64,000 nucleotides of DNA from Lignipirellula cremea (GTDB lineage: Bacteria > Planctomycetota > Planctomycetia > Pirellulales > Pirellulaceae): positions 5,809,001-5,873,000 of the forward strand of contig NZ_CP036433.1 in NCBI RefSeq assembly GCF_007751035.1. Reading direction: 5' to 3'. The translations under genes and the position numbers were made by a program. Position 1 is the stretch's first letter. Each line of letters starts with the position of its first letter. Shown one piece after another: positions 61,659 through 64,000 of this stretch. Below the pieces are notes generated by a model. That model had not been told where the DNA came from and ran no database searches. It was given only the letters and a program-made list of their open reading frames with translations.

Positions 61659-62792
61659 TCAGCGCTCCCGCGGGAAATTGACGATTTCGACCCAGTTCGG
61701 GCCCATGACCTCATAACGGTGCTTCATTGTCGTTTGGCCGGTCTTTTGATCGATGGCATGAACGACGACGCTGCCACCGGTGCCTCCGGCCACCAGAAAT
61801 CGCCCGCTGGGGTCGATGGCGAAATCACGTGGCCCGCGTGCCGTCGGAACCTGTCCCAAGGCTGTGAGTTCGCCCGACGCCTGGTCGATCGAGAACCCGG
61901 CGACGGAGTCATGCTCCCGGGTGGACGCATAGACAAAACGGCCGTCCGGCGTGACGTGAATGTCCGCGCCACTGCCTTTCAGTACGCCTTCGGGAACGGT
62001 CGACAAGGTTTGAATGGAGCGAAGCCCGCCGGTGTCGGGATCGACCTGATGGAACGTCAGCGACCGACTGGACTCGTTGACGACGTACAGCCAGTCCTTT
62101 TCGGGGTGAAACCAAAGGTGCCGCGGCCGGGAGTCCTTGGGAGCCTTGTGCCGGGCCACCGCCTGGGCCGCCAGCCCCTTGCCGTTCTCGTTCCACGCAT
62201 ACTGCCAGATATCGCCGGCGCAGGGAACATAGACGAACCTGTCGTGCCGGTCGCTGAGAATGGCGTGCGGTCGGAGGCCGGAATCGAGCACCTGCAATTG
62301 ATCGAGCTGCGGACGCCCCTGGCTGTCAAGAGGACACACGATGACCTGTTTCTGATGGTACATTGCGGCCAACAGATATCGGCCGCGGCGATCAAGCGCG
62401 AGGTATTCCGGGCGTCCCGGCAATTGGACTTCCGCCAACGATTTCAAGCTCCCGGAGCCTGCATCGATGTCATAGGCATGAATTTTGTCGGGATAGCTGA
62501 CCGCGTAGAACCGTCGCTTCTGGGCGTCCACGGCCAGGGGACCGGGGCTTTCCAGCGGCTGCTCGACGACCGGCGTCAGAGCACCATCGTCGGAAGTCAG
62601 GCGACAGACACTGATGCCCTGTATTTTGCCCCGCGAGAAATTGCTCCGCGAGAAATACGCGAACGTCACACCGTCCCCCTGGACGGCAGGCTCAGTCCCC
62701 ATGGCACGGCCGGGCACGCACTGCAGGGCGATGGCTAGCGCGAGGCCAACCCACACCGCGTTGGCCCGACCACAAAAAATGATTCCTCTCAC
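61659..62792 (-). CDS. Secreted lactonase-family beta-propeller
   Basis: 377 residues with signal peptide (WVGLALAIALQCVPGRAMGT). Seven-blade propeller of the 6-phosphogluconolactonase (Pgl)/lactonase type: GPLAVDAQKRRFYAVSYPDK, RPEYLALDRRGRYLLAAMYH, RPRHLWFHPEKDWLYVVNES and RGPRDFAIDPSGRFLVAGGT. Because it is exported, it is more likely to act on extracellular lactones or as a binding propeller than in the pentose phosphate pathway. It lies between the DUF1592-type and DUF1552 genes. Confidence 0.82.
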   Translation of the reverse strand: MRGIIFCGRANAVWVGLALAIALQCVPGRAMGTEPAVQGDGVTFAYFSRSNFSRGKIQGISVCRLTSDDGALTPVVEQPLESPGPLAVDAQKRRFYAVSYPDKIHAYDIDAGSGSLKSLAEVQLPGRPEYLALDRRGRYLLAAMYHQKQVIVCPLDSQGRPQLDQLQVLDSGLRPHAILSDRHDRFVYVPCAGDIWQYAWNENGKGLAAQAVARHKAPKDSRPRHLWFHPEKDWLYVVNESSRSLTFHQVDPDTGGLRSIQTLSTVPEGVLKGSGADIHVTPDGRFVYASTREHDSVAGFSIDQASGELTALGQVPTARGPRDFAIDPSGRFLVAGGTGGSVVVHAIDQKTGQTTMKHRYEVMGPNWVEIVNFPRER

Positions 62793-62813
62793 CTCGCGAC
62801 CTCCTGGCTCCCG

Positions 62814-64000
62814 TCAGTAGTTTCTAAAGCTGTCGCTGAGCACGATCAGCTCGATGATTTCCCGCAACCGATAGTCGTTCTTCGCCGCCGTGGCGACGAT
62901 CTGGTCGATGACCGCCTGGTCCTGATGACGAAGACTGCGGCCCAGCCCGTAAACCATCAACTTGCTCACCAGACAACGCGCGAACACATCGTCCTTGGTC
63001 AGAAGCAACGCGCGCAGCTCCCGTGGACCGTCGACCGGCACGCCCATGACAACGCCCTTCGTATCGATCGGACGCCCCTTCCGCTGAACCTTCTTCGTTT
63101 TTTGAGCCGTTGCTGCCGAACCAACGACCGCGCTCAGCGATGACTCTTCGACGACGAGTGGCTTCATGCCATCCGTTTCGGTCGTGCGCCACTGCCCGAT
63201 CGCACCGTAGTTTTCCAAGGCGAACCCGAGGGGATCGATCTTCTCATGACAGGCGTTGCAGGTCGCGCGGCGGCGATGAATCTCGAGTTGCTCGCGGACG
63301 CTTTTCTGGTCCAGGTCCGCCACGGCATTCGCGATCTCTCCCACGTTCTCCGGCGGCGGCGGCGGATCGTCGAGGATGTTTTCCAGGATGAACATGCCCC
63401 GGCTGACGATCGAAGTGCGGATACTTCCCGAGGTCAACTTGAGGATGCTGGCCTGCCCGAGCAACCCCCCTCGCACGCCGAAATTCGGGACATACTGTCC
63501 GGCGACCGGCATCCTGCGCCAGGACGAAAACGGCCTCCTGGTTTCCTTGCCGGTGAACTTGGTTTTGTAGAACTCTGCCAGCCGACCATTGATCATCACC
63601 CAATCGCTGTCGAGAAACAACCTGATGCTGCCATCGGTTCGCAGAACCTCGTGAAAAAAGCGGAGCGATTCATGAACCATCGCCCGCCTGAGAGACTCGT
63701 CGTAGTTGTATAGATCCTGGTCGGGCTCGTTCAGGCCGATGTTGTATAAGTGCAGCCACTGAGATGCGAAATTGGCACTCAACTCGGAGGCGTAAGGGTG
63801 ATCGAGAAGCCGCTTGACTTGCCGCTGGAGGACGGCGGATTCGCCCAACTCGCCTCGATCCGCCGCGGCGCTCAATTCGGAGTCTGGCGTCGAAGACCAG
63901 AGGAACAGACTCAGACGGGTCGCCAGTTCGTGGGGCGACAGGGGCGTCCCCGGCTTCCGGGCGGTGGCGGCATTCGAGACGAACAAGTGCCTGGGGGAGA
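62814..64000 (-). CDS. Cytochrome c / DUF1592-1588-1585 protein (C-terminal part)
   Basis: The frame is open to the window edge, so the N-terminus (haem site and DUF1587) lies outside. Visible: SPRHLFVSNAAT, ELATRLSLFLWSSTPDSELS (DUF1592), RGGLLGQASILKLTSGSIRT and LDDPPPPPENVGEIANAVAD (DUF1588), CNACHEKIDPLGFALENYGA with CxxCH, and DUF1585 (CLVSKLMVYGLGRSLRHQDQ). Of the full-length paralogs in this window, it looks nearest to the 30023 protein by the LDDPPPPP stretch. It heads the operon lactonase-DUF1552. Confidence 0.88.
   Translation of the reverse strand, partial: SPRHLFVSNAATARKPGTPLSPHELATRLSLFLWSSTPDSELSAAADRGELGESAVLQRQVKRLLDHPYASELSANFASQWLHLYNIGLNEPDQDLYNYDESLRRAMVHESLRFFHEVLRTDGSIRLFLDSDWVMINGRLAEFYKTKFTGKETRRPFSSWRRMPVAGQYVPNFGVRGGLLGQASILKLTSGSIRTSIVSRGMFILENILDDPPPPPENVGEIANAVADLDQKSVREQLEIHRRRATCNACHEKIDPLGFALENYGAIGQWRTTETDGMKPLVVEESSLSAVVGSAATAQKTKKVQRKGRPIDTKGVVMGVPVDGPRELRALLLTKDDVFARCLVSKLMVYGLGRSLRHQDQAVIDQIVATAAKNDYRLREIIELIVLSDSFRNY

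Overview
The window is high-GC bacterial DNA from a planctomycete (Planctomycetota, probably a Pirellulales-type genome). The evidence is the dense set of families typical of that phylum: secreted DUF1552 proteins, large cytochrome-c/DUF1587-1592-1588-1585 proteins, TIGR03067-like proteins, a sulfatase, PQQ and WD40 propellers, and DUF1349-like sugar-binding proteins. No rRNA, tRNA or CRISPR array was seen.

Layout. (1) 1-4238 is chromosomal: a partial macroglobulin-domain (MG2) gene, a PilZ/membrane protein, an F420-type NADP reductase and a secreted sulfatase. (2) 4239-27100 is a foreign block with almost every gene on the plus strand, good Shine-Dalgarno sites and intrinsic terminators. It opens with a tyrosine integrase. 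Next come two exact head-to-tail copies (2501 bp each) of an IS91-like element that carries its own tyrosine recombinase plus an HUH transposase. Then come regulators (two proteins sharing a winged-helix-like C-terminus, an excisionase-like HTH protein, a DUF3102-like protein) and a large serine recombinase. A compound operator, TCACA-N3-TGTGA-N6-TGTGA, occurs at three promoters of this block. (3) From 17160 to 27025 runs one long plus-strand operon: membrane/lipoprotein genes; a DUF1257 (Ycf35-like), DUF2997, TOPRIM, Ycf46-like AAA+ module; small unknown proteins; a full set of ubiquitin-like conjugation parts (beta-grasp Ubl, E2-like protein fused to a Cys-rich zinc array, JAMM peptidase, E1-like ThiF protein); a PD-(D/E)XK Fe-S nuclease; a coiled-coil protein; and a 42-residue membrane/basic peptide. 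(4) 27290-64000 is a minus-strand chromosomal island of secreted planctomycete proteins with repeated DUF1592-DUF1552 pairs, much paralogy, several decayed genes and many palindromic repeats.

How the parts work together (inference). The mobile block has two kinds of integrase, a shared-operator regulon that could co-ordinate the excisionase-like gene, the DUF3102-like gene and the serine recombinase, and a cargo operon. The cargo looks like a bacterial ubiquitin-like pathway: the JAMM enzyme would trim the Ubl to its Gly71, the E1 would adenylate it, the E2/zinc protein would transfer it, and the AAA+, TOPRIM and nuclease proteins are possible effectors. This is the most interesting system in the window. 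The minus-strand island is probably an outer-surface degradation/redox gene set that is actively being duplicated and eroded.
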